A stretch of 64,000 bases of DNA from Bufo bufo (GCF_905171765.1 NC_053392.1:105016220-105080219), one strand, 5' to 3'. Counted from the stretch's first letter, positions 42,641-52,998 are shown. The notes: generated from the sequence alone by a model not told the origin. A program made the numbers and translations.

Positions 42641-42765
42641 GCACTCTCAAAACTTCAGCGTTTCAATATTTATTCACCAATTCTTAGCGACGTTTTTGTT
42701 TCGGCTATGGAGGGAGAGAACTTGGCCCCCATCGACACTCCTGAGATCTGTAAATAAAAATCTTT
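42560..42765 (-). mobile_element. Foreign insert in PLE2 RT
   Basis: Between the two halves of the RT (SGVSMGAKFSPSIA on one side, WWERSF on the other) lies about 150-200 bp that includes AATAAATATTGAAACGCTGA and GAGAGTGCCGTGGTATACC. It looks like the end of a short PLE-derived or SINE-like repeat. Boundaries are approximate. Confidence 0.45.
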
Positions 42766-43096
42766 ATTGAACATAAAAAAATTGTGCCTGAGGAGGAAGT
42801 CAACAGCTGTACCCATAAATTCCTGCAGTACTCTTAAGGCTAAATCATGGGGGATATTTGTGTACAGTGACACCACATCCGTGGTAATCCATCTGTACCC
42901 TTCACACCATTTGAAATCAGAAAAAGCCTGCAATACCGACCTGGTATCGTTCAAAAACCCAGGAATTAGGGGAACCAATAGTTGTAGTAGGGAATCTACC
43001 CACTCTGAGAGCTTCTCCGAGAAGGATCCAATTCCTTCCACTATGGGTCTCAATGGAGGAGGGAAGAAACCCTTATGAATTTTGGGCAGAGCGTGG
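42700..43096 (-). pseudogene. PLE2 reverse transcriptase, fingers/palm part
   Basis: Reads HALPKIHKG, RPIVEGIGS, ITTDVVSLYTNIP (palm aspartate) and SGVSMGAKFSPS, in the same order as the PLE1 polymerase. Open from the DIRS junction to the foreign insert. Residues upstream of HALPKIHKG in this frame come from the DIRS terminal repeat and are not PLE protein. Confidence 0.85.
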
Positions 43097-43440
43097 AAAA
43101 CAACATTGCTTACCGGTAATCGTTTTTCTCGATACCAATGACGGCACCCTTTGCGACTCAGGACCTCCCATCTGGACAGGAAACCTGAGAAGATAAAATT
43201 GACACACCCCCTCCAAGCACCAGTAGAAGAAATAAATTGTTCTCCGGAGAGAGAAGTGGTACATATGTACAAGAACATTCAACTTATACATATCCATATT
43301 TCCTCATATAGACATATATATATATATATTTTTATTTTTTTAGGGAGGGAATTTTTGAAGGGTGCCGTCATGGATATCGATAAAAACGATTACCGGTAAG
43401 CAATGTTGTTTTCCCCTCACCCATGACGGCACCCTATGCG
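43097..43440 (-). repeat. DIRS terminal inverted repeat and internal complementary region
   Basis: AACATTGCTTACCGGTAATC at 43101-43120 is complementary to GATTACCGGTAAGCAATGTT at 43388-43407. A direct copy of ATGACGGCACCCT(T/A)TGCG appears at 43138 and 43422. DIRS elements use such inverted and internal complementary repeats to form circular intermediates; the layout fits the 3' end. Confidence 0.7.
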
Positions 43441-43479
43441 AGATAGACTATAAATTGGAATCTAGGGAGGGACTACAGC

Positions 43480-44119
43480 CTGAAGAACCCTCTCTCCGAA
43501 GGATGCATCAGAATGAAGCTGCAGTCTATAATGCTTAAGGAAGGTATGTGGAGAACTCCAGGTGGCTGCCCTACAAGTTTGAGCTAGAGAAACATCTGCT
43601 CTCTCTGCCCAGGAGGTCGAGACCGCTCTAGTAGAGTAGGCCCGAATCCTGATGGAGGAGGGAGCCCCAAGGAAACATAAGCCTTAACTATGGCCTTTTT
43701 AACCCATCTAGCAATGACCCCGGAAGACACCTTGCACCCTTTGTTTTTGCCTAGAAACTGGACCCGTAGATTTTCGTTTTTCTCCTAGGGGAAGTGGCGT
43801 CTAAATAGGCCATCAGGCATCTTCTAACATCTAAGCAATGGAATTTCTGTTCTGAACTGTTGGAAGGGTTAGGAAAGAAAGATGGCAATACAATATCTTG
43901 GTTCCTGTGAAAGTCAGAGACTACTTTGGGTAAAAAGGTAGGAAGGGGTCTAATGACTACTTGGTTCTCCTGAATAGTAGTGTAAGGAGGATAGGCCGAA
44001 AAGGCTTGGATTTCTGAGATCCTCCTAGCGGAGGTGATGGCTAAGAGGAAAGCCAATTTTATGGACAGGATGTCTATTGGAATTTCAGACAGAGGTTCAA
44101 AGGGCTCCTGGGCAAGTGC
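43480..44119 (-). pseudogene. DIRS tyrosine recombinase, catalytic half
   Basis: Starts after the LTR fragment with EPFEPLSEIPIDILSIKLAF, then box I AITSARRISEI with its catalytic Arg. After a frameshift near 43755, box II reads AYSTRAVSTSWAERAD (43636-43638 codes Tyr where the H-x-x-R histidine is expected). It ends with TFLKHYRLQ, whose Tyr (43528-43530) is the nucleophile. Three of four RHRY residues remain. Confidence 0.82.
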
Positions 44120-45080
44120 TGTTGCAATGAGCAGGACCGTGGTACGGTTAGGTGGACGCCAAAATTATGCAGTGGGTCCGGATATGGATATAGAAATCTA
44201 TTATTTTTGTTTGTGACGCCAATTGCAGCGTGCGCAGGGTACAGTCTCAGGGCCCTTTAAGATGTTGCAACTCACATACCAGGTTAGGAATGCTAGAGTG
44301 GTGCAATGTCTCTGTGTGGTAGCAGTAATAGTGTCAACGGTGTCTCCTACCTTGGTACGGCTGGACTCCTGGATCCTGGCTCACTTGCAATAAATGAGTG
44401 TGTTGCTAGTAGGAGTAATTGAGGGTTTTAGTAGCAGTAAATGAGATCCAGACTTGGGATATAATTCAACTTGTCTTTACTTGATGCAGCATTAATCCAT
44501 ACGAGATACAGCAATAGTCTTGGGTCCCAGCAGGTATTGGCAATGTATGGCAGGGATCAATATCTCTTTTTCTTCTATCATGTGCCTGGAGCTCTCTTGC
44601 AGGATTAGTCGTCTGCTTATGGCTCTGTGATATGTGGCAGGAATCTATCTTCTGCTTTGTCTATCTTCTGCTGTGTATCGGACTGACTAGCTGAGGAGGT
44701 ATTTGGCTTCTCCTGGTCTCTGGATGGTACTCACAGTTGTGCTCACAGGGGATGGTTCTTCCTGGAGTTCTGGAGGTGGCTGCTTGCTGGTCACCAGCTG
44801 AGGCTGAAGGCTCAGGCTGGGAATGAAGATCTTTGGTCTCAGCCGAGACACGATCCTGGGTTGGGATCCCTAGAACTGGGAGCTCCTACCAGCACAGCCT
44901 TACCCTAGCCGGGGTGGCTGGCACACTCACTGTAACTTCCTTTCCTCCACATGGGCCAGCCCACTTCTGCTCATAGAGGGCGAGCTAAACTGGAATGTAC
45001 TCTTCCAGTCTAGATATGCTAAACTGTCTAAGGTCCTGGTAACACATTGCTGCCACCTGCTGGTGTACATGGAGATTACA
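44120..45080 (-). mobile_element. LTR-like insertion splitting DIRS recombinase
   Basis: This 961-bp segment begins TGTTGCAATGAG and ends GGAGATTACA on the plus strand. Read on either strand it has TG...CA ends. DIRS coding resumes on both sides, but about ten codons of the recombinase between SLRPL and the ALAQEPFEPL motif are missing and no target duplication is seen. A deletion therefore accompanied or followed insertion. It contains GTTTGTGACGCCAATTG, echoing GTTCGTGACGCCAGTGCCAA in the cold-shock LTR. It may be a related solo LTR. Confidence 0.6.
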
Positions 45081-46067
45081 GGAAAGGGGTCTTAGGGAAG
45101 GATGGAGTATAGCTGCTGCAGATAAAAAAGACTTAACCCAAGGGTGGACAGCTAGTTGGAAGTCTAAAAAGTAGCTCAAAGCCGCCACCTGCACCTTTAA
45201 AGTGGAGGCCCTGAGCCCCTTATCCAGACCAGCTTGCAGGAAATCCAGGATCTTAGGGACTTCTGAAGGACTAAACGGATTTGGACTGGATCCCAAAAAG
45301 GAAGAGAAGGTTTTCCAGACTCTATTATACTTTCTAGCCATATAAACCTTCCTGCTGCCTAAAAGGGTGGAAACCACTCTGTCGGAAAGGCCTCTTCCTA
45401 ACCAGATATCCGTGTCAACTTCCATACTGATAACTGCAGAATCTCTGGGTTGGGATGTAGGACAGGGCCCTGGGAGAGAAGATCTTCCCTTGGAGGAATG
45501 ATCCAAGGTGGTTCCCTGGATAGGTTTATCAGGGTTGAATACCACACTCTTTGGCCATCTTGGGGCTATTAATATTATGGAGGTTCTTTCCCTCTGGACA
45601 TTTTTCAAAACTTGGGGAATTAGGGAAAGGGGAGGGAAGGCGTATCCGAATTCCTGATTCCAGTCTTGAGCTAGACCGTCTATAGCTGTAGGATTCTCTG
45701 AACGAATTAGGGAGAAGAATCTTTCAATCTTCCTGTTTTTCTGGGAGGCAAAGAGGTCTATTGTCGGAGACCCAAATTTGGACACAATCTGAGAGAATAA
45801 TTCCTCGTTCAGACTCCATTCTGCTTGACTGAGCTTGACTCGACTTAGAAAGTCGGCTAGAATATTTTCTTTCCCCCTTAGATGGATTACGGATAGAAAA
45901 AGGTTCCTCTCTTCTGCTAACTGAAAAATCTCCTGGCAGAGGGAGAGAAGGGATGGTACTCTTGTTCCGCCCTGGCGATTTATATAAGCCACTGTCGTTG
46001 ACTTGTCTAAGTAGAAGACCAGTCTTCTGTTTGAGACTTCCGGAATTGCAATCTTTAGGGCCATCAC
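45081..46067 (-). pseudogene. DIRS RNase H - methyltransferase-like - recombinase N-terminus
   Basis: One open frame runs from late RNase H (YLDKSTTVAYINRQGG, VIHLRGKENILADFLSR) through a segment typical of DIRS pol (IDLFASQKNRK, YAFPPLSLIPQVL, ILIAPRWPKSVVF; related to phage adenine methylases). It ends in the recombinase N-terminal domain (YNRVWKTFSSFL, LRASTLKVQVAALSYF). It ends at the LTR fragment. Confidence 0.85.
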
Positions 46068-46127
46068 TACGACTTTGAGCTCCTTGTAGTTTGAAGTGCA
46101 TTTTCTTGTTTTTAAATCCCACCTTCC

Positions 46128-46487
46128 TTACCAGTATCTTTTTTCGGAGTGTACACCCCAGCCCCAGGGACTGGCATCCGTAGTTATCATCATGGGATCT
46201 GCAGAAGACCAAGGCATTCCCACAGAGAGGTTTCTTTGGGATGTCCACCACAGAAGGGATGTTTGTGGAAGTCCATTCCAAGCCTGCAATATATCCACCT
46301 GCAGTGGTCTTGTGTGAATCTGCGCGAAGGGTACAGCCGGAATCGTAGCCGTCAAATGACCCAGCACCATCATTGCTTGTCTGAAAGAACACTGAAAGGA
46401 ACGAAACAGGGCCCAAACATGCTCTATGGTGGACGAGACTTTCCTTTGTGGGAGGATTGTCTTCTGGGACCTGGAGTCTAGCTGCAT
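46128..46487 (-). pseudogene. DIRS RT connection and early RNase H
   Basis: Includes ITTDASPWGWGVH, the first RNase H strand with its catalytic Asp, preceded by the RT connection. The frame differs from the neighbouring RT and late RNase H frames, so at least two frameshifts are present. Confidence 0.75.
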
Positions 46488-46539
46488 TCCTAAAAAGCTG
46501 CAATTCTGAGACGGGGTTAGACAAGATTTTCCATGATTT

Positions 46540-47075
46540 ATCTTCCACCCGAAGGGAGCATACCAGAACTAGATCTTTCTGTAATTGGTCCTTTGTGTGG
46601 CCAATGAACAAAAAGTCATCCAGATAAGGTATCAACACTACCCTGGACAGTCGGAGAAAGGCCACCATCTCTGCTACTACCTTTGTGAAGATTCTCGGGG
46701 CCTGTGAGACACCGAAGGGGAGTGCCCTGTATTGTAGATGCAGAAGCTGACCATGCATGTAGACTGTTGTTCTCAAAATTTTTTGGGAGGAAGCATGAAT
46801 TGGGATATGATAATAAGCATCCTCTAGAATAGATCTATGCTCACCATCCAGCAGTCCCTGAATAACAGATCTAGGGTCGTTTTTATTGTCTCCATACAAA
46901 ACCTTTTGTATTTTAAGAACTTGTTTAGCTTTTTTAAGTTCAGTATCATGCGAAAGGATCCGTTGGGCTTTTTGACCAAAAATAGAAGGGAGTAAAACCC
47001 CTTGCCTTCCTCCCTCTTGGGTACCTGGCAGACTACTCCTTTGTCTAATAATAAACGGACTTCCGATTCTAGCAC
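46540..47075 (-). pseudogene. DIRS reverse transcriptase fingers and palm
   Basis: The fingers read SEVRLLLDKGVV, SLLFLVKKPNGSFRMILNLK and MVSIDL (frame 46824-47075). After a frameshift, DAYYHIPIH, LPFGVSQAPRIFTKVV and the palm motif YLDDFLF follow. Motif order is complete for DIRS/gypsy-type RT. Confidence 0.85.
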
Positions 47076-47161
47076 CTTGGACTTTTGGAAGTCTCTCGGA
47101 AGGGGAGTGCAGTTGAAAGAGTCTTAAGGATAAGAGAGGAACTCCAACCGGAATCCCTTCC

Positions 47162-47635
47162 TTATCCCCCCCCCCCCTTTAGGACCCACTTGTTCTGGGT
47201 AATCCCTGTCCAAGCTGGGAAAAAGTAAGCTAACCTTCCCCCAACCTGGAGTCTGGCGTCATTGTTGCTTTCCTTTCGGTGTATTATCCTGGGGAGGAAT
47301 CCACCTGATCTTTTCTGAAACCTGTCTCTCTCTTTTTTGTCATATGGTTTGCCCCTCTGTCTTCTAAAACCCTGCTGGGGTTTACGAAAAAAGGGATTCC
47401 TCTGAGGTGTAGGAAACCCTTTCTTCTTGTCCGAGGCCTTCTCCAGTATTTCATCCAGACAAGATCCAAAAAGTCTGTTCCCTTCACATGGAAGGGCGCA
47501 GAGTCTGGTCTTAGAACCTTGATCCCCTTTCCATGATTTAAGCCAAATGGCTCTTCTAGCGGCATTAGTCATGGCCGAGGATTTGGCAGCGAAACGGATA
47601 ACATCAGTAGATGCATCAGTTAAAAAATCTGCCAC
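47162..47635 (-). pseudogene. DIRS gag, C-terminal part
   Basis: Basic segment with FRKPQQGFRRQRGKPYDKKE, following ARRAIWLKSWKGDQGSK, typical of DIRS Gag. A frameshift or stop separates it from 47678-48034. A poly-G/C run at 47168-47178 (plus C-tract) ends the open stretch. Confidence 0.75.
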
Positions 47636-47677
47636 CTTAGAGAATGTAGGTAAGGAAGCTAGGATTTCTTCCCTAGG

Positions 47678-48034
47678 TTACTTTTCTTTAAGATGAATCT
47701 CTAGCTGGTCCAACCAGAGACGGAGAGACCTAGATGCCCAGGTAGCTGCGATAGCAGGTCTGAGACAAGTGGTTGATGTCTCCCAGGCACGTTTTAAATA
47801 AATTTCGACTTTCTTATCTAGAGGATCGGAAAGACAACCTAGATCATCAAAGGGAAGTGCTGCTTTTTTGGCTATTTTGGCGACCGGGGCGTCCACTGTA
47901 GGAGCCTTATCCCATATTGAGGATACTTCTTCATCATACGGATACTTTCTCTTTACTGAGGTGGGAATAAAAAACTTCCTGTCAGGATTTTTCCACTCTT
48001 TTTTGATAAGGTCCTGTAAGTTCAGCGAGTCCAT
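47678..48034 (-). pseudogene. DIRS gag, N-terminal part
   Basis: Contains SIWDKAPTVDAPVAKIAKKA followed by PFDD and PLDKKVEIYLKRAWE, a highly characteristic DIRS Gag block. It starts at MDSLNLQDLIKKEW. The 5' leader up to about 48190 is GC-rich. Confidence 0.85.
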
Positions 48035-48126
48035 CCGAGGGTTCCGTCATACTGCCCAAGCTGGGAACTTCTTCAGCACAAACACTGTGTGCCTTCCATG
48101 CTGGCTGCCTGCTCCTACGGCCGCTT

Positions 48127-48837
48127 TTATACTTTAAAAGACGCGCCTCGGCCTCTACTTCCGGTTCTGCGGTCCGGGAGAAGGCCCCGCCCCCCTGACG
48201 TAATCATTAAGAACACCATACTAATACGGTGTTGGACCCCTTTTGCCTTCAGAACTGCCTTAATTCTACGTGGCATTGATTGAACAAGGTGCTGATAGCA
48301 TTCTTTAGAAATGTTGGCCCATATTGATAGGATAGCATCTTGCAGTTGATGGAGATTTGAGGGAGGCACATCCAGGGCACGAAGCTCCCGTTCCACCACA
48401 TCCCAAAGATGCTCTATTGGGTTGAGATCTGGTGACTGTGGGGGCCATTTTAGTACAGTGAACTCATTGTCATGTTCAAGAAACCAATTTGAAATGATTC
48501 GAGCTTTGTGACATGGTGCATTATCCTGCTGGAAGTAGCCATCAGAGGATGGATACATGTTCTCATTCTGTTTACGCCAAATTCGGACTCTACCATTTGA
48601 ATGTCTCAACAGAAATCGAGACTCATCAGACCAGGCAACATTTTTCCAGTCTTCAATAGTCCAATTTTGGTGAGCTCGTGCAAATTGTAGCCTCTTTTTC
48701 CTATTTGTAGTGGAGATGAGTGGTACCCGGTGGGGTCTTCTGCTGTTGTAGCCCATCCGCCTCAAGGTTGTGCGTGTTGTGGCTTCACAAATGCTTTGCT
48801 GCATACCTCGGTTGTAACGAGTGGTTATTTCAGTCAA
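48127..48837 (-). pseudogene. Tc1 transposase, catalytic part with internal deletion
   Basis: Contains AWSDESRFLLRHS (first catalytic D), DGYFQQDNAPCHKA (second D) and SPDLNPIEHLWD (third acid). Between RIWRKQNENM and YPSSDGYFQQD, roughly 55-60 residues normally present in this family (including the GGGGVMVWG block) are missing, yet the frame is kept. The C-terminus ends in MPRRIKAVLKAKG. The last residues run past the element. The N-terminal part is frame-shifted away at about 48850. Confidence 0.88.
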
Positions 48838-49240
48838 CGTTGCTCTTCTATCAGCTTAAAATCAGTCAGCCCATTCTCCTCTGACCTCTAGCATCCACAA
48901 GGCATTTTTGCCCACAGGACTGCCGCATACTGGATGTTTTTCCCTTTTCACACCATTCTTTGTAAACCCTAGAAATGGTTGTGCGTGAAAATCCCAGTAA
49001 CTGAGCAGATTGTGAAATACTCAGACCGGCCCGTCTGGCACCAACAACCATGCCACACTCAAAATGGCTTAAATCACGTTTCTTTCCCATTCTGACATTC
49101 AGTTTGGAGTTCAGGAGATTGTCTTGACCAGGAGCACACCCCTAAATGCATTGAAGCAACTGCCATGTGATTGGTTGACTAGATAATCGCATTAATGAGA
49201 AATAGAACAGGTGTTCCTAATAATTCTTTAGGTGAGTGTA
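48190..49240 (-). mobile_element. Tc1-like transposon
   Basis: The right terminus reads GGTGTTCCTAATAATTCTTT and AGGTGAGTGTA on the plus strand (about 49211-49240), the expected inverted end. The left end near 48210 keeps only GAACACCATACTAATACGG, with the outermost bases diverged or lost at the DIRS junction. It encodes a broken transposase in two pieces. Confidence 0.8.
48866..49090 (-). pseudogene. Tc1 transposase, N-terminal helix-turn-helix part
   Basis: Starts MGKKRDLSHFECGMVVGARR with two helix-turn-helix units (ISQSAQLLGFSRTTISRVYK). It is separated from the catalytic part by a one-base insertion near 48855, after which the intact family would read a basic linker. The start matches the usual family start. 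Confidence 0.85.
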
Positions 49241-49244
49241 TATA

Positions 49245-49640
49245 TACACAATGCATATATTACAGAGTATTATAGATACAATATGTACAGATATATAGTA
49301 TACGGTATACAGCAGTGTACTGATATGTGAGATATAGGTATAAATTACACCTCGTACACTCTTGTATATACTATATATTTATACCCACTGCATTTATTAT
49401 ATGGATATGTGTTTATTATATATGCAGTGTGTAGATACTGCAGTGTACTGATATGAGGTACAAGGTATAATAGATGCAGTGTGTACAGATATATAGTATA
49501 TACTGCAGTGCACTGATATGTGAGGTACGAGCTATAATTTATACCTTGTACCTCACATGTCAATACACTGCTGTATATACTATATACCTGTACACACTGC
49601 ATCTCTGTGCCTCTTTGTGCGCCAGTGCTGTTTTGTAATC
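49245..49640. repeat. AT-rich tandem repeat
   Basis: Degenerate ~85-95-bp units built from ATATATAGTATA, CTGCAGTGTACTGATATG and GAGGTA(C/T)AGG. Some units are inverted near 49540-49590. Confidence 0.7.
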
Positions 49641-49714
49641 CCAGTCCGGCCCTGATGGCACACAGTATAACATGCAGCAGCAAGCACAGTTCATGGAGCA
49701 AAGAGATCGGCCTG

Positions 49715-49802
49715 GAAAGGGTATAAGGATGTGCTATAAATGGGGCATGGGGGCCCAATTTAGATTATTGCTATGGGCCCCAGTGATTTCTATGTATGTC
49801 CC
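49715..49802 (+). mobile_element. hAT MITE right end
   Basis: GGGGCATGGGGGCCCAATTT, GCTATGGGCCCCAGTGATTT and a CATACCC-like terminus ending GTATGTCCCTG match the right-end words of the hAT-ended MITEs at 12920-12954. The left end is not located. Confidence 0.55.
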
Positions 49803-49814
49803 TGGTTTTCTTCA

Positions 49815-50150
49815 GTTCCTTATACTATAGAAAGTGAAAAGTAGGGTGTTCTGGTGGTGATAGAGAATCAGTTCTCACCTCTCCTGTGTTCTCTCCTGTC
49901 CATATACTATAAACAGTGATAAGTAAGGTGTTCTAGTGGTGATAATCAGTTCTCACCTCTCTTGTGTTCTCCCCTGTGCTTATACTATTGGCAGTGATAA
50001 GCAGGATGTCCTAGTGGTGATAGATGATCAGTCATCACCTCTCCTGTGTTCTCTCCTGTCCCTTTTACTATAGACAGTGATAAACAGGGTGTTCTAGTGG
50101 TGATAGATAATCAGTTCTCACCTCTCCTGTGTATCTTCATGTTGCTCACG
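49815..50150 (+). repeat. ~83-bp tandem repeat, four units
   Basis: The unit contains TTCTCACCTCTCCTGTGTTC, TACTATAGACAGTGATAA and GTGTTCTAGTGGTGATAGA. Unit four is incomplete. Confidence 0.8.
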
Positions 50151-50639
50151 GCCTTTAGTTCAGTGCCTAAAACTGCACATGCTCAGTAGTGAAGACAAAA
50201 GGAGGTAGTGATCCGTGTCTGTAATGATCTCAGAACAGGCAGACTGCACTAAAGGTGTTGTCAGGGAATAGTTAATGTTTCACAGTAGCCTGCTGCCTCC
50301 ACTATGGAAAGATTCATACTTGCCTGCTACACGTAGCTCCAGATTTGCACGCTGGCTCTCGTGTCTGTCTTCTGGTAAGTATATTTTACTTCCTCCCCAG
50401 ACAAGAGTGCACCACCAATGAGGCCAGGTGAGGCAATCGCCTCAGGCAGCACCAGGTAGGGGCAAGAGGGAGGCAGCAGAAGGGCCATGTGCAATGACCG
50501 CTTTCATTGTGGAAACGCTCATCTCTACATATTAAACTGCATCGCTGTACTCAGGACAGTAATACAGTTTAATGCCGCGATGTGGCACGGGAGTGATGTC
50601 TCCCTGGCCCATCGTTTCCTCTAACAGGATTTAGTCCTA
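50151..50639. other. No recognisable feature
   Basis: Unassigned sequence. No gene, RNA or repeat is supported. Confidence 0.4.
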
Positions 50640-52245
50640 GAAAAGAACACAAATGCAATAGCACTCTGCAACCAGCACTCCGCCCTGCCTCCATGCTGGA
50701 TGTTGAATGAGGCATTGGTGTACATTTTGGCCAAAGCGTAATAAGCCACTCACCACGTCAAGGTCGCCTCTATGAGTGGTCCCTAACACTAGTTCCTACC
50801 TGTTTATGGGCCATGACAGCCACACAAAGTCCAGAGAGCGCAGGTACAGCATGAACGCCAGGCACACTCTGCTTTTAACCCCGTCCGGTGCCGTTACAGC
50901 TTTCATCGGATCCAGGGATGCAAGTACCAACATGCATGCTGAGCCCACTATATACTTCTCCTGGAGCCAAATGGCTACTGGTAGGTTCTATATAAGCAGA
51001 CTCAGTTTTATACTGACTTTAAAACCAGCCTCCAGGGCAGACTAGCTGGTCAGGTGTGCATGACTGCATGGAGATCGCCACGCCTCCAATATATACTACA
51101 AAGAAAAAATGTGGGTGATTGAGTCAGCACAACCCTGTATGCAGGTGCACATCGCTATGGCAAAATACATATACAAACGCAAAATACAAATGCAATAGCA
51201 CTCTGCAACCAGCATTCTGCCTTGCCTCCATGCTGGATGAGGCATTGGTGTACATTTTGGCCAAAGCGTAATAAGCCACTCACCACGTCAAGGTCGCCTC
51301 TATAGAGTGGTCCCTAACACTAGTTCCTACCTGTTTATGGGCCATGACAGCCACACAAAGTCCAGGGAATGCAGGTGCAGCATGCAAGCCAAGCACACTC
51401 TGCTTTTAACCCCGTCCGGTGCCATTACAGCTTTCATCGGATCCAGGGATGCAAGTACCAACATGCATGCTGAGCCCACTATATACTAATCCTGGAGCCA
51501 AATGGCTACTGGTAGGTTCTATATAAGCAGACTCAGTTTTATACTGACTTTAAAACCAGCCTCCAGGGCAGACTAGCTGGTCAGGTGTGCATGACTGCAT
51601 GGAGATCGCCACGCCTCCAATATATACTACAAAGAAAAAATGTGGGTGATTGAGTCAGCACAACCCTGTATGCAGGTGCACATCGCTATGGCAAAATACA
51701 TATACAAACGCAAAATACAAATGCAATAGCACTCTGCAACCAGCATTCTGCCCTGCCTCCATGCTGGATGAGGCATTGGTGTACATTTTGGCCAAAGCGT
51801 AATAAGCCACTCACCACGTCAAGGTCGCCTCTATAGAGTGGTCCCTAACACTAGTTCCTACCTGTTTATGGGCCATGACAGCCACACAAAGTCCAGGGAA
51901 TGCAGGTGCAGCATGCACGCCAAGCACACTCTGCTTTTAACCCCGTCCGGTGCCATTACAGCTTTCATCGGATCCAGGGATGCAAGTACCAACATGCATA
52001 CTGAGCCCACTATATACTTCTCCTGGAGCCAAATGGCTACTGGTAGGTGCTATATAAGCAGACTCAGTTTTATACTGACTTTAAAACCAGCCTCCAGGAC
52101 AGATTGACTGGTCAGGTGTGCATGACCTCATGGAGATCACCACGCCTCCAATATATACTACAAAGAAAAAAAGTGGGGGATTCAGTCAGCACAACCCTAT
52201 ATGCAGGTGCACATCGCTATGGCGAAACGGCACCTGCATAGAGCT
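50640..52245 (+). repeat. Three tandem copies of a ~531-bp unit
   Basis: Units start near 50644, 51184 and 51715 with GCAATAGCACTCTGCAACCA. The first is 7 bp longer owing to an extra TGTTGAA. Landmarks GGCCAAAGCGTAATAAGCCA, TGTTTATGGGCCATGACAGC and TAAAACCAGCCTCCAGG recur with few differences. Each copy ends in ATGCAGGTGCACATCGCTAT. Only the last continues to GGCGAAACGGCACCTGCAT, completing an 11-bp hairpin stem (TATGCAGGTGC / GCACCTGCATA). The unit has no convincing ORF. Confidence 0.92.
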
Positions 52246-52344
52246 CAGGGCACGGACTAGAAGACGTCTATGTCTTGCACTGCATCGCTGACAGCAGAAT
52301 GGAGGCAAGTATTTGAGTTTATTATTTTTATTTGACAGCATGGT

Positions 52345-52462
52345 GTTGGGCCACAATGACAGACATATTTCGCTGTGTAACCAGCGTCTTCAGGGGATAA
52401 AGCATGTGTTTATGCTTTATCCCCTGAAGACGCTGGTTACACATCGAAACATGTTGGGATGC
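52345..52462. repeat. Palindrome carrying a hammerhead-like sequence
   Basis: TGTGTAACCAGCGTCTTCAG plus GGGATAAAGCAT is followed after GTGTTT by its exact complement, giving ~33-bp arms at 52374-52406 and 52411-52443. Each arm contains the hammerhead-type CTGAAGA box in opposite orientations. Confidence 0.85.
52419..52460 (+). ncRNA. Hammerhead-like motif
   Basis: Plus strand: stem I ATCCC, core CTGAAGA, an extra C, stem II GCTG...CATC (one mismatch; the mirror arm has CAGC, a perfect match), GAA, minimal stem III around ATG, cleavage UU, stem I partner GGGAT. Stem I is perfect over five bases. It fits the PLE-type minimal hammerhead but with an imperfect stem II, so activity is doubtful. 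Confidence 0.5.
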
Positions 52463-52465
52463 AGA

Positions 52466-52998
52466 GTGTAGGAGTGTTCAGATTTTAGGCAGTGAAATAG
52501 CGGCAGCATGCTCAAATATACGGGCATATCTACAAAGCGATACAGCAGGCAATAGAAATAAAAACAATATAGGACAAGAGACATTTCAGCTGAGAGAGAG
52601 GAGGACAACAATGAATAGCAGTTGAATAGGAGGAGGCAAAATAGGAGCAGCAGAGGCTGCGATAGCTACAAACAGAAGTGAAGTTAATCTATTACATAAT
52701 AGACCAACGCTCCAGAATATATAGGAGCGCTTAATAAAGCTACTAAGTAGTAACATCACCTCTAACCTACCCCTATATTACCCCACATATCCTCTCTACC
52801 CCTGACCCATTCCCCTCTCCCTTCCCCTCCCCCCTCTCCAACAACTTTTCCCTCTGCTGATCAGTCCAATGACACAAGCCAGCTATAACGGTGATACACT
52901 GAGTATATAGGTAGAAAAAATTGAGTAAGACCGCATCACTGATAGTTTTAACGTCTATAGTTTAGTGATACTGTTATAAGTGAATAAATATCATATAT
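52466..52998. other. No recognisable feature
   Basis: Includes a pyrimidine-rich tract at 52770-52850. No gene is supported. Confidence 0.45.

Larger units (their letters stand above)
40845..43096 (-). mobile_element. Decayed Penelope-like element (PLE2)
   Basis: Minus-strand PLE fragment. It has a 3' region with a hammerhead-like motif (40996-41048), a GIY-YIG module (41293-41865), and reverse-transcriptase pieces (42184-42540 and 42700-43096). Upstream coding sequence is lost where the DIRS element begins at 43097. Frameshifts, a foreign insert near 42560-42700 and missing parts make it inactive. It is clearly a different lineage from PLE1. Confidence 0.85.
43097..48190 (-). mobile_element. 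Decayed DIRS retroelement inserted in PLE2
   Basis: Minus-strand tyrosine-recombinase retroelement with gag (48034-47162), reverse transcriptase and RNase H (47075-45700), a methyltransferase-like segment, and recombinase (45500-45081 plus 44119-43480). The 3' inverted-repeat complex is at 43097-43440. An LTR fragment (44120-45080) splits the recombinase, and several frameshifts break the polymerase. The 5' inverted repeat expected near 48190 is absent, where a Tc1 element abuts. Confidence 0.88.
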
